Below, one piece after another: positions 34,201-39,984 of a DNA stretch of 39,984 nucleotides. The notes beneath the pieces were generated by a model. That model saw only the letters and a program-made list of their open reading frames with translations. It was not told the origin of the DNA and did not search any database. Both the position numbers and the translations under genes were made by a program. How positions within the stretch are numbered: position 1 is the stretch's first letter; each line of letters starts with the position of its first letter. Source of the DNA: CAZFUY01 sp964522445 (GTDB lineage: Bacteria > Pseudomonadota > Gammaproteobacteria > SZUA-229); the NCBI GenBank assembly GCA_964522445.1, contig CAZFUY010000012.1, positions 1 through 39,984 on the forward strand. The letters run 5' to 3'.

Positions 34201-34738
34201 TTTCACGGCGGCGTTCTTTATATTTAGAAATACCCGCGGCTTCTTCTAAAAACACGCGCAGTTCTTCTGGTTTGGCTTCGATCAGGCGTGAAATCATACC
34301 CTGTTCGATAATGGCATAACTGCGAGGCCCCAGACCTGTGCCCATAAATAGATCGGCTATATCACGGCGGCGGCATTTTGTACCATTAAGAAAATATTTA
34401 GATTGACCATCACGGGTAACCTGCCGCTTTACAGAAATCTCACTGTATTTGGCATAAGGTCCTTCCAGCGTACCGTCAGAGTTATCAAAAACCAGCTCAA
34501 CGACAGCCTGACCAATAGGTTTACGCGATGAAGAACCACTGAAAATAACATCTTCCATTGATCCACCACGCAGGTGTTTGGCCGAAGATTCGCCCATAAC
34601 CCAACGCACCGCATCGATGGTATTAGACTTTCCGCAACCATTGGGGCCGACAATGCCGGTTAAATTACCTGGAAAGTTGATTGTTGTAGGGTCAACGAAA
34701 GATTTGAAGCCTGAAAGCTTTATTTTGCTCAGTCGCAT
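31229..34738 (-). CDS. smc: Chromosome segregation protein SMC
   Basis: 1169-residue SMC ATPase. Walker A is GPNGCGKS (31-38). Long coiled coils (about 165-500 and 650-1000) flank a hinge (about 510-640). The ABC signature LMSGGEKALTA and Walker B FCMLDEVDAPLDEANV are at the C-terminus. E. coli uses MukB instead; SMC with zipA and ligA downstream is typical of many other gammaproteobacteria. No scpA or scpB is in the window. Confidence 0.97.
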   Translation of the reverse strand: MRLSKIKLSGFKSFVDPTTINFPGNLTGIVGPNGCGKSNTIDAVRWVMGESSAKHLRGGSMEDVIFSGSSSRKPIGQAVVELVFDNSDGTLEGPYAKYSEISVKRQVTRDGQSKYFLNGTKCRRRDIADLFMGTGLGPRSYAIIEQGMISRLIEAKPEELRVFLEEAAGISKYKERRRETENRIRHTRENLDRLDDLREEIDKQLAHLQRQSRTAERYKEFKNDERLLKAQHMALRWRELKAEMENKEQAIQEQQTRLEKVIAEQRSVEANIEKQREQRTESNESLNAVQGRFYKLGSDISRLEQSIQHQKEMYQRQQTDLRELESSLEDVEISLQQDKEQLEEITLTLEENEPKLEMQRELQQAANTSLQEAEQSMHEWQTAWEDYNRRAAEPSQEAQVERTRMEQLERHIGQLQTRLQRIDEEKKKLVGNDLENELVQLREQSEQADMQKSELEDRVSEVLESINQAREQNNQLNREQDVFRRQLHDNRGSLASLKALQQAALGKKEKTITGWLERQGLAGNARLAENINVESGWEKAVETVLGQYLEAVCVDGMDSVSGALADLQQGSLTLFDTASANATSVGADNSLADKVESQYDVANLLFGVRAADNISQALSMRNSLSDGESVITKDGIWLAKNWLRVAKDKDEKSGVLAREQEIKQLEQNLEELDMQAEEIEIRIQDGRAALQNLEQQREQWQAELNQSHSQCAQIQAQITARQSRQEQILNRNQNLQEESSELQSQIAREEEGMENARLKRNDALVQMEVLSREREELTGQREELQNRLHEMRNKAQTERETVHELAISIESKRTAKRSLEQNIERMSRQLEQQQTRREELKLALSIGEEPVDKMQQELEALLEERLQVEAQLTEARHSVESIDNELRTLEQKRSEFEQKSQMIRTSLEQARLNTSEVKVRSQTVQEQLAETEYKVEDLLEELGEHARIDDWQRKVDEISSKITRLGPINLAAIDEYQEQLKRKEYLDSQHDDVESALDILEKAIAKIDKETRSRFKDTFEHVNTRLQEMFPRLFGGGQAYLEMTGDDLLNTGVTVMARPPGKRISNIHLMSGGEKALTAVALVFAIFELNPAPFCMLDEVDAPLDEANVGRFCELVKDMSKRVQFIFITHNKTTMELSEHLSGVTMREAGVSRLVSVDVAEAAKMVATS

Positions 34739-34904
34739 TTAGCTGAAATCCTGGTGATTTTATCTATTTTATTAAAAGATTCAGGATTATATCAACTTCA
34801 CAAATGATTGCTGTGGATTTTGTCCAAATGACTTAATATTTTTACACCAACACCATAACCACATGATTTTATTATAATTTTTTATATTTCATAATACACT
34901 ACTG

Positions 34905-34973
34905 TGTAGGAGCGGCTTTAGCCGCGATTTGTCATTGTGCTAAATAGATTTCGCGGCTAAAGCCGCTCCTACA
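34905..34973. repeat. REP-like palindrome, copy 3
   Basis: Arms beginning TGTAGGAGCGGCTTTAGCCG (34905) and ending CGGCTAAAGCCGCTCCTACA (34973), with a 20-odd-nt spacer. It lies between smc and the 34983 gene, both on the minus strand, just after the latter's stop codon. Confidence 0.9.
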
Positions 34974-34982
34974 AAGACTTAA

Positions 34983-35495
34983 TTACATATCAACATAATC
35001 ATACATAATAATATGATCTGCCAATATTCCCTTCTTGATTACTTTTAAACCGCCATCAAAAAATACAATTTTACAGGGAACTCTGGCATCACAATCAAAC
35101 TGAATCATGTCGTCAAAATCTTTAATCTTACCAATATTGGCTATTGCAGGCTCTTCCAGATAACCAAACTTTCCCTTTACATAAGCATCTCTGGTTGCCA
35201 TTTTACTAATCTTTTGAAACACCTTACTAATAACTTCAGGTTTTACCGTGGTTGAATAAGGGTAAGATATAAACAGGCGTATTACTCTGTTAGGCGGCAA
35301 AAACTTCATATAGTGACTTTTACCAGACAACCTGGCCATCTTGCCATCATTCTCTTCTCTGGCAAAATAGCCAGAATAAACAATTTTATTTGAGCCTTGC
35401 TGAACATCCTGGTTTTGCTGTGCATTTGAAAACCCGGGAATTAAAAATAACCCTATCATTAATGGCATAAAAAGAAATCTGTAATTTACTCGCAT
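34983..35495 (-). CDS. Unknown secreted protein
   Basis: Exported protein of 170 residues by the start chosen here, not recognised. I prefer the ATG at 35495 because CAGGG lies 8 bases before it; the longer frame from 35516 adds seven residues and has no ribosome binding site. The signal peptide runs to SNA (about residue 25). The mature part begins Gln-rich, then has alternating strand-like segments and a pair of cysteines in FDCDARVPCK that could form a disulphide. It is separated from smc by a REP palindrome and is divergent from the 35700 gene. No lipobox. Confidence 0.75.
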   Translation of the reverse strand: MRVNYRFLFMPLMIGLFLIPGFSNAQQNQDVQQGSNKIVYSGYFAREENDGKMARLSGKSHYMKFLPPNRVIRLFISYPYSTTVKPEVISKVFQKISKMATRDAYVKGKFGYLEEPAIANIGKIKDFDDMIQFDCDARVPCKIVFFDGGLKVIKKGILADHIIMYDYVDM

Positions 35496-35699
35496 TTTAA
35501 TAACCCTGATATTCATTAATATATTTTGCTAATAGTAAACCACTATGTATAACAACTACTATCGGCATGTCTTTGATCTAGATTCAAAACATTAATTTTT
35601 AGTTTATAGCTCTTCCTGTCGAATACATAAATTTAATGTATAATCCGCAATAGTCTGAGAATTAATTTAAATCCAATCTTATTTTTAATATTCTATTTC

Positions 35700-36017
35700 A
35701 TGAACCATTATTACATCAATAGTCATAAAGTTATTTCATTCATATTTATGGTATGGCTGCTAGTTCCAACTGTATCATTCAGTGACAATCATACTCCTTT
35801 AATGCAGGACAATGTTGCCAGTATATCGGTAGCACAACACGCTATTAGCACGACCAAAGACACTCATCATCCAGTCAAAAAGAAGAAAATTTTGGCTGCA
35901 CATAGAGAACTGGGGCCATTTTTTACCATCGGGCTTATTATCAATCTTATCATGATGACTTCATTCGCAGTCTGGGCTGTTGGCCAGTGGAAACAAAATA
36001 ACAACAGAAAAAAATAA
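35700..36017 (+). CDS. Small exported membrane protein upstream of the SCO gene
   Basis: 105 residues, not recognised. An N-terminal signal-like helix (about 10-28), a His/Lys-containing stretch with HHPVKKKK, and a C-terminal membrane helix (about 74-94) ending in basic residues. It contains no cysteine, so it is not a CuA-bearing subunit II. It lies 30 bp before the SCO gene on the same strand, and the two are probably co-transcribed, so a role in oxidase assembly is possible but unproven. Confidence 0.65.
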   Translation: MNHYYINSHKVISFIFMVWLLVPTVSFSDNHTPLMQDNVASISVAQHAISTTKDTHHPVKKKKILAAHRELGPFFTIGLIINLIMMTSFAVWAVGQWKQNNNRKK

Positions 36018-36047
36018 TCCTGCCAGTTTATTTCTACGCCACTTAAT

Positions 36048-36659
36048 ATGACACCACGATACATTCTCTTATTAGTTATTATCTCAGTATCTACTGTATT
36101 GTTAAGTTATGCTGGCTTTAATTCTTTTACACAAAAAAAACAAATACCTGCTGAACTATTAGCCGTACTAAAACCAGACCCCATAGTATTACAGACATTT
36201 TCATTAACAGATCAAAACAACAGACCATTTACTTTAGAAGAACTAAAAAATAAAAACACATTGCTTTTCTTTGGCTATACCTCATGCCCGGACATTTGCC
36301 CCACGACATTAACCGTTTTAAATCAGGTATATAAACAATTAGAAAAAAATATAAATGTTGTTTTTGTTTCAGTAGATCCACAAAGAGATACTACAGCCAA
36401 ACTTTTAGATTACATGGAATATTTTAATAAAGATTTTCTGGGCGTTACTGGCTCTAAAAAGGAAATTGATCAATTCACAAAACAATTTAATGCGGGCTAT
36501 ATAATAGAAGAAAAAACATCAGATGATAATTATCTGGTTAGCCATACCAGTTCTATTTTCCTTATTAACTCTGAGTTAAATATTATCGCTGCATTTTCAC
36601 CACCCCATTATGCTAAAACTATTGTTTCTCAGCTTAAGATGATTGGCAAAATATATTGA
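36048..36659 (+). CDS. SCO1/SenC family copper chaperone
   Basis: 203-residue membrane-anchored thioredoxin-fold protein that delivers copper to, or reduces, the copper centre of heme-copper oxidases. The N-terminal anchor is about 6-24. The copper ligands are C80 and C84 in GYTSCPDICPTT, with H166 in LVSHTSSIFL, and VFVSVDPQRDT is the family's usual strand. All ligands are intact. Nearby DUF420 and heme-copper oxidase-like genes fit a shared oxidase-assembly role. Confidence 0.93.
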   Translation: MTPRYILLLVIISVSTVLLSYAGFNSFTQKKQIPAELLAVLKPDPIVLQTFSLTDQNNRPFTLEELKNKNTLLFFGYTSCPDICPTTLTVLNQVYKQLEKNINVVFVSVDPQRDTTAKLLDYMEYFNKDFLGVTGSKKEIDQFTKQFNAGYIIEEKTSDDNYLVSHTSSIFLINSELNIIAAFSPPHYAKTIVSQLKMIGKIY

Positions 36660-36689
36660 TTTTTTCTGACACAGATAATAATTTATGCA

Positions 36690-36757
36690 GGAAGGAGCGG
36701 CTTTAGCCACGAAGTTATCTAACCTTACTAAAATTGCGGCTAAAGCCCGCTCCTACA
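36690..36757. repeat. REP-like palindrome, copy 4
   Basis: Arms GGAGCGGCTTTAGCC (from about 36694) and GGCTAAAGCCCGCTCCTACA (to 36757), the right arm carrying one extra C. It sits between the convergent SCO and SirB2 genes. Confidence 0.85.
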
Positions 36758-36784
36758 AAATCTAAGAACCTGATTTCTGGTTTT

Positions 36785-37156
36785 CTAAAAAACAATAAAA
36801 GGATTCTTTGTTAAAGCCACTGACACAATATAGGAAAAACTAAGTAACGCCCCCAGCAAAGCCATTATTCTAATCTGTTTTGTTTTTCCATAACTCAAAG
36901 CTACCGCACCAAAACCAATATAAAGAACAAGCCCAGTTATTTTAGCGGTTAACCATGAATTCACAAAAGGGTATTGCTGTATTTGCATAGCAAAGGCAAT
37001 TGCACTTATTAATAATGTAGTATCAATAACAGGTGCAAGTTTCCTGGGCCACTTTTGATTTTGCATTTTCGAATCAAGCAACATCCATAGCCCACGAACT
37101 AAAAAAAAGCTTATGGTCATAACTACGCATGTAACATGTATATATTTAGCTAGCAT
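36785..37156 (-). CDS. SirB2-like membrane protein
   Basis: 123-residue protein with four hydrophobic helices (about 4-22, 44-61, 71-89 and 97-115), matching the SirB family: KYIHVTCVVMTISFFLVRG at the N-terminus and LTAKITGLVLYIGFGAVAL centrally. The name comes from a Salmonella gene once linked to invasion gene expression; the biochemical role is unknown. Conserved histidine and arginine in helix 1 are compatible with heme or quinone contact, but that is speculation. Confidence 0.82.
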   Translation of the reverse strand: MLAKYIHVTCVVMTISFFLVRGLWMLLDSKMQNQKWPRKLAPVIDTTLLISAIAFAMQIQQYPFVNSWLTAKITGLVLYIGFGAVALSYGKTKQIRIMALLGALLSFSYIVSVALTKNPFIVF

Positions 37157-37220
37157 ATCAATCCACTAAGAACGTATATTGTGGTATTCTCCACACAACT
37201 CATTAATTAACTATTTTTAT

Positions 37221-37374
37221 GAGAGTTCTGCACGAAACAAATCCCGTCATCCCGGTATGCTTTTGAGCCGGGATCCAGTGGCTTTAAAGTTACTAGATTC
37301 CTGCTAAAAGCATGCAGGAATGACAAAAATGTGGTTAGTTTTTTTATAACCTGTATCTCGTGCAAAGGTCTCTC
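37221..37374. mobile_element. MITE-like element with terminal inverted repeats
   Basis: About 154 bp bounded by GAGAGTTCTGCACGA (37221-37235) and TCGTGCAAAGGTCTCTC (37358-37374), inverted repeats of one another with three mismatches in the 15-base core. Inside are two hairpins: CATCCCGG..CCGGGATC (37248-37275) and ATTCCTGC..GCAGGAAT (37301-37321). It has no coding capacity. It ends about 22 bp before the DUF420 start codon and may have brought in regulatory sequence. Partial relatives lie at 40-55 and 15159-15226. Confidence 0.6.
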
Positions 37375-37396
37375 TATATTATACAATACGGCTCGA

Positions 37397-37828
37397 ATGG
37401 ATATAATTTCACTTCTCCCTGCTGCTGAAGCCATACTTAATACTTTGTCAGCCATTTCGATTTCAACGGGTTATTATTTTATCCGTAAAAATAATATTGC
37501 AGCTCATCGAGCCTGCATGATCACCGCACTAATAATATCCAGCATTTTCTTTATTATTTACCTTATTTATCACATGAATGTAGGCAATATCCCTTTTGCT
37601 GGGCAAGGTTTTATTCGACCTGTTTATTTCACTATTCTGGCATCGCATGTCATATTAGCCGCGGTAAGCGCTGTGCTAGTACTAACAACCGTTACTTTTA
37701 TTGCTAAAGGTCATATTGAAAAACATAAAAAACTGGCACGCTGGACTTTGCCTATCTGGTTATATGTATCTGTAACGGGTGTCATTGTTTATTTGATGGC
37801 TTTTCACCTTTACCCGGCAACCAGCTGA
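37397..37828 (+). CDS. DUF420 (CtaM-like) membrane protein
   Basis: 143 residues from the ATG at 37397. The frame stays open to 37331, but the extra 22 residues come from the MITE-like element and are not family-like. Four membrane helices, with conserved histidines in NIAAHRACM, YLIYHMNVG, LASHVILA and EKHKKLARW, match DUF420. The Bacillus member CtaM is needed for maturation of copper-containing terminal oxidases. This fits the neighbouring SCO and heme-copper oxidase-like genes. No strong ribosome binding site. Confidence 0.85.
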   Translation: MDIISLLPAAEAILNTLSAISISTGYYFIRKNNIAAHRACMITALIISSIFFIIYLIYHMNVGNIPFAGQGFIRPVYFTILASHVILAAVSAVLVLTTVTFIAKGHIEKHKKLARWTLPIWLYVSVTGVIVYLMAFHLYPATS

Positions 37829-37909
37829 TTAATGTCAATTTGAAACTCAGGCTTTTTTAATACACTATTACACTTTCCAAAGACCATATCACCCAGAAGG
37901 TAACTAATA

Positions 37910-38173
37910 ATGGAAATGATCTATTTCACTCTTGTCGCAATCGGGCTTTATCTTGTTTCAGACAGGATTCTGCTTCAAATTGAGATATTACGCGGCAAAC
38001 GTTTAGAAAATCGATCAGCCATATTTTTTGTTATTATTGTTGTTTTTTCTGTTATTACCTTTGCAACTATCCAGGCTATCTTTGAAGAACCGGCTGAAAC
38101 AGCGGCAGAGGAGAAAGCACAATTAGAGCAATCAAAAATTCCTGAAGCACCTATTTCTAATATCCCAAATTAA
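37910..38173 (+). CDS. Small two-helix membrane protein next to the HCO-like gene
   Basis: 87 residues, not recognised. Two hydrophobic helices (about 3-22 and 38-59) and an acidic, Glu/Ala-rich tail. GAAGGTAAC before the ATG is a good ribosome binding site. It follows the DUF420 gene by 81 bp on the same strand and converges on the oxidase-like gene with a 6-bp gap. It could be a small accessory subunit; there is no direct evidence. Confidence 0.65.
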   Translation: MEMIYFTLVAIGLYLVSDRILLQIEILRGKRLENRSAIFFVIIVVFSVITFATIQAIFEEPAETAAEEKAQLEQSKIPEAPISNIPN

Positions 38174-38179
38174 TAATTC

Positions 38180-39562
38180 TTACCGCCTTTCTTTTACAGC
38201 CATCATTGACTTAAAAACAATAACCAGAAAAATTATACCGCCAATAATGGCAATGCCCCCGCCCACACCCATAATACGCATACCGACTACTTTCTCCAGC
38301 GTATCTAATCCCTGAGCAGCACCTGCTGTTTTACGTTGCACACCATGACCACCCGACCAGGCTAAGCCACCAATATGAAGCATCTGACCCGTTGCATAAA
38401 TAACAGGCTGCCATTTCACCATTTTTCCCACGGGTTTTCTAAAACCCAGACGAGGTAATAAGTGATAGGTTATACCCATAAAGGCTAAAGTAATTGCTGT
38501 AATCGAGCCATGATAATGTGCAGGGACAATGGTATTACTGCCACTAATCATAAAACCAATCACGCCACCAGCACCAAATAAAATAAATGAAAATATGAGC
38601 GCATTGCGTTCACCACTCGCCTGTGGAAAACCATTTTCATTAACCAGCATGCTATAAACAATAGCCAGACCAACAGGTAAAGCGGCCATTCCTCCGCCAT
38701 ATTGCATTAGCCAGGTAATCGCCTGTAAATGATCACCAGAAGACACATCAAATGCCAGATAAACAACAGGCGTTAATAAAACAGGAATCAAACCTATTAC
38801 AAAAATAAATAAAACTATTCGTGGGGTAATTTTAAGTCTAATACCAGAAATTGTTGCCAGACACAGCCACACAACTATCACCAGTTGCACATGCACAAAC
38901 TGAAGCGTATGACCAGCGCCCCAGAATAATAATTCAAAAAAGTACTTGCCCTGAGCATTCTCTGGAATACCGTACCAGGAAACAAACAAGGCTAATATAG
39001 AAACAAGAGCCGCAATTAAAGCCGTATATAAACCAAAGCGAATAGCACCACTACCACTAATGCTAGCACCAACAGGGCGTGATGAAACAAGCCCACGTAA
39101 AACTAAAATAGTAAAGCCAAAACCAAAAATAGCCAGGCCAGTAAAAAAAATGGGATCCTGTAAAACGGGCACATAGTTATTTAAAAAGGGTTTACCTGCG
39201 CCTAAAAAAGGTGAAATGATAATCACCAGCGTACCGACAATAGCCAGCCAGAACCCGGCCCAACCACATGATATACAACGTTTTGTACTATTCAAACTCC
39301 AGAACAAACCTGCAAAACTCAAAAACCAGGTCAACACAGTCAGGTCAACATGCACCACAAGAGCTGTATGAAAAAAATCAACCCAGGGGAAAAATTCTTT
39401 GGTGTAAGGTACGCGAGACAATACAACCAGAATAGTAAATATACCCGCAACAACCATCGAACCAACAGCTAGCATTAGCCAGGCAATACTTAGCTTTGTA
39501 TTTGATGTATCTTCAGGAATATTGAGCGTAAAACCATCAACTAACGCATTATCTTCACTCAT
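38180..39562 (-). CDS. Heme-copper oxidase subunit I homologue lacking the CuB histidine pair
   Basis: 460-residue polytopic protein with about 12 helices. Heme-ligand positions are kept: H71 (VVHVDLTV, helix II) and H349/H351 (VPAHYHGSIT, helix X), the latter stretch closely resembling ba3-type oxidases. One CuB ligand, H218 in FWGAGHTLQF, remains. The residue four after it, where A- and B-family oxidases have the cross-linked tyrosine, is F222. In helix VII the usual His-His pair aligns with L269-A270 (TPVVYLAFD), and no adjacent His-His occurs anywhere in the protein. It may therefore bind two hemes but no ordinary CuB. Subunit I (NorY) of the NorSY-type NO reductases of ammonia oxidisers, encoded with a senC gene, is the nearest arrangement I can recall. 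No subunit II gene is in the window. Confidence 0.85.
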   Translation of the reverse strand: MSEDNALVDGFTLNIPEDTSNTKLSIAWLMLAVGSMVVAGIFTILVVLSRVPYTKEFFPWVDFFHTALVVHVDLTVLTWFLSFAGLFWSLNSTKRCISCGWAGFWLAIVGTLVIIISPFLGAGKPFLNNYVPVLQDPIFFTGLAIFGFGFTILVLRGLVSSRPVGASISGSGAIRFGLYTALIAALVSILALFVSWYGIPENAQGKYFFELLFWGAGHTLQFVHVQLVIVVWLCLATISGIRLKITPRIVLFIFVIGLIPVLLTPVVYLAFDVSSGDHLQAITWLMQYGGGMAALPVGLAIVYSMLVNENGFPQASGERNALIFSFILFGAGGVIGFMISGSNTIVPAHYHGSITAITLAFMGITYHLLPRLGFRKPVGKMVKWQPVIYATGQMLHIGGLAWSGGHGVQRKTAGAAQGLDTLEKVVGMRIMGVGGGIAIIGGIIFLVIVFKSMMAVKERR

Positions 39563-39609
39563 GGGTACTGATTGCCTTTATCTTTTTATATGGGTTAAAA
39601 ACTGAACAG

Positions 39610-39638
39610 AATTTATTCATTATATGGCGCTGTGTCAA
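39610..39638 (-). promoter_or_regulatory. Candidate sigma-70 promoter for the HCO-like gene
   Basis: On the minus strand, an exact TTGACA (39633-39638) is followed after 17 bp by TAAATT (39610-39615, four of six). It would give a leader of about 40 nt before the ATG at 39562. Confidence 0.4.
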
Positions 39639-39984
39639 CTGTAAAAAGTAAATATCCACACTCTAAGAACGTGGTTTTGGTCTCGCCCTACAAGGGCGCA
39701 GAAAAAACCAACAAATACGCCGTCATTCCCGCATGCTTCTAGCGGGAATCCAGTGGCTTTAAATGACTTAAGACCGCTAGAATATAATTTTCAGGTGTAC
39801 TTTATTATGTGACACCTCATGGAAATGCTCAGGAAGATGATTATAGGTAAGTGAGGTATGTTTGATGTAGATATTCTGAAAGAGTCATGCAAACGATTCA
39901 ACTGGATAACACATGCTTATTATTTAATAAAAATATAAGCTAAATATTCCTGACTGCTAAGTTATTGAATTTAAAATTGTCAGG
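39639..39984. other. Intergenic end of the window
   Basis: No gene recognised. It contains the hairpin repeat at 39722-39755 and a 26-codon frame at 39858 too short to call. The subunit II gene that might be expected upstream of an oxidase subunit I is not here. Confidence 0.5.
39722..39764. repeat. Dispersed hairpin repeat (GTCATTCCCGC family)
   Basis: ATTCCCGC (39725-39732) and GCGGGAAT (39742-39749) form a hairpin with loop ATGCTTCTA, followed by CCAGTGGCTTTAAA. The same core and trailing CCAGTGGCTTTAAA occur at 37243-37285, and a diverged core is in the terminator at 15178-15220. Confidence 0.7.

Noticed and set aside
35496..35516. Longer start for the secreted protein
   Set aside because: No ribosome binding site before 35516, whereas CAGGG is well placed before the ATG at 35495.
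37331..37396. Longer start for the DUF420 gene
   Set aside because: The extra codons derive from the MITE-like element and do not resemble the family N-terminus; the ATG at 37397 is preferred.
39858..39938. 26-codon frame with a purine-rich leader near the window end
   Set aside because: Too short, no recognisable feature, and no supporting context.

Overview
The window is about 40 kb of AT-rich chromosome from a gammaproteobacterium. That placement rests on an RNase E whose catalytic residues fall at the E. coli positions (D303, D346, C404/C407), on RluC, SppA, RlmD, CysM, PdxJ, ZipA, SMC and LigA of gammaproteobacterial type, and on the smc-zipA-ligA and cysM-rlmD gene orders. I cannot name the genus. 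A run of exactly 100 N at 1737-1836 marks a scaffold gap, so this is a draft assembly or MAG. I saw no tRNA, rRNA, CRISPR array, phage or intact transposase gene.

Layout. 1-1200: a freestanding copy of the glutamyl-tRNA synthetase anticodon-binding domain (-) diverges from a low-molecular-weight protein-tyrosine phosphatase (+). 1200-8930: rne (-) and rluC (+) are divergent, but a PEP-CTERM protein gene and a response regulator / histidine kinase / small membrane protein operon lie between them. 7962-10640: rluC, a HAD phosphatase and an S49 signal-peptide-peptidase-like protease. 10740-15230: a Ser/Thr phosphorylation cassette (CHASE2 receptor kinase, PP2C phosphatase, FHA protein) ending in a strong terminator. 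15257-17617: cysM-rlmD. 17768-23722: TonB-dependent receptor, periplasmic ABC-type binding protein and BarA-like hybrid kinase, apparently one transcription unit. 23749-24489: pdxJ. 24695-28085: a CHASE2 adenylate cyclase, a textbook cAMP-CRP half-site pair, and an HD-domain phosphohydrolase. 28092-34738: smc-zipA-ligA, with a 188-bp tandem duplication between zipA and ligA. 34983-39562: small exported or membrane proteins, a SCO copper chaperone, SirB2-like and DUF420 proteins, and an unusual heme-copper oxidase subunit I homologue.

Functional themes. Much of the accessory content is signalling: two CHASE2 receptors with different outputs (protein phosphorylation and cAMP), a classical two-component system, and a ligand-uptake plus phosphorelay cassette. 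The cyclase / CRP site / HD-hydrolase arrangement suggests a cAMP synthesis-degradation loop. The last 5 kb looks like a respiratory or copper-heme module whose subunit I homologue has lost two of the three CuB histidines and the active-site tyrosine.

Repeats. Four paired-arm REP-like palindromes occupy gene ends. A MITE-like element with terminal repeats near GAGACCTTTGCACGA occurs once whole and twice as apparent partial ends. A hairpin family sharing GTCAT..CCCG..ATGCTT is found at three sites.
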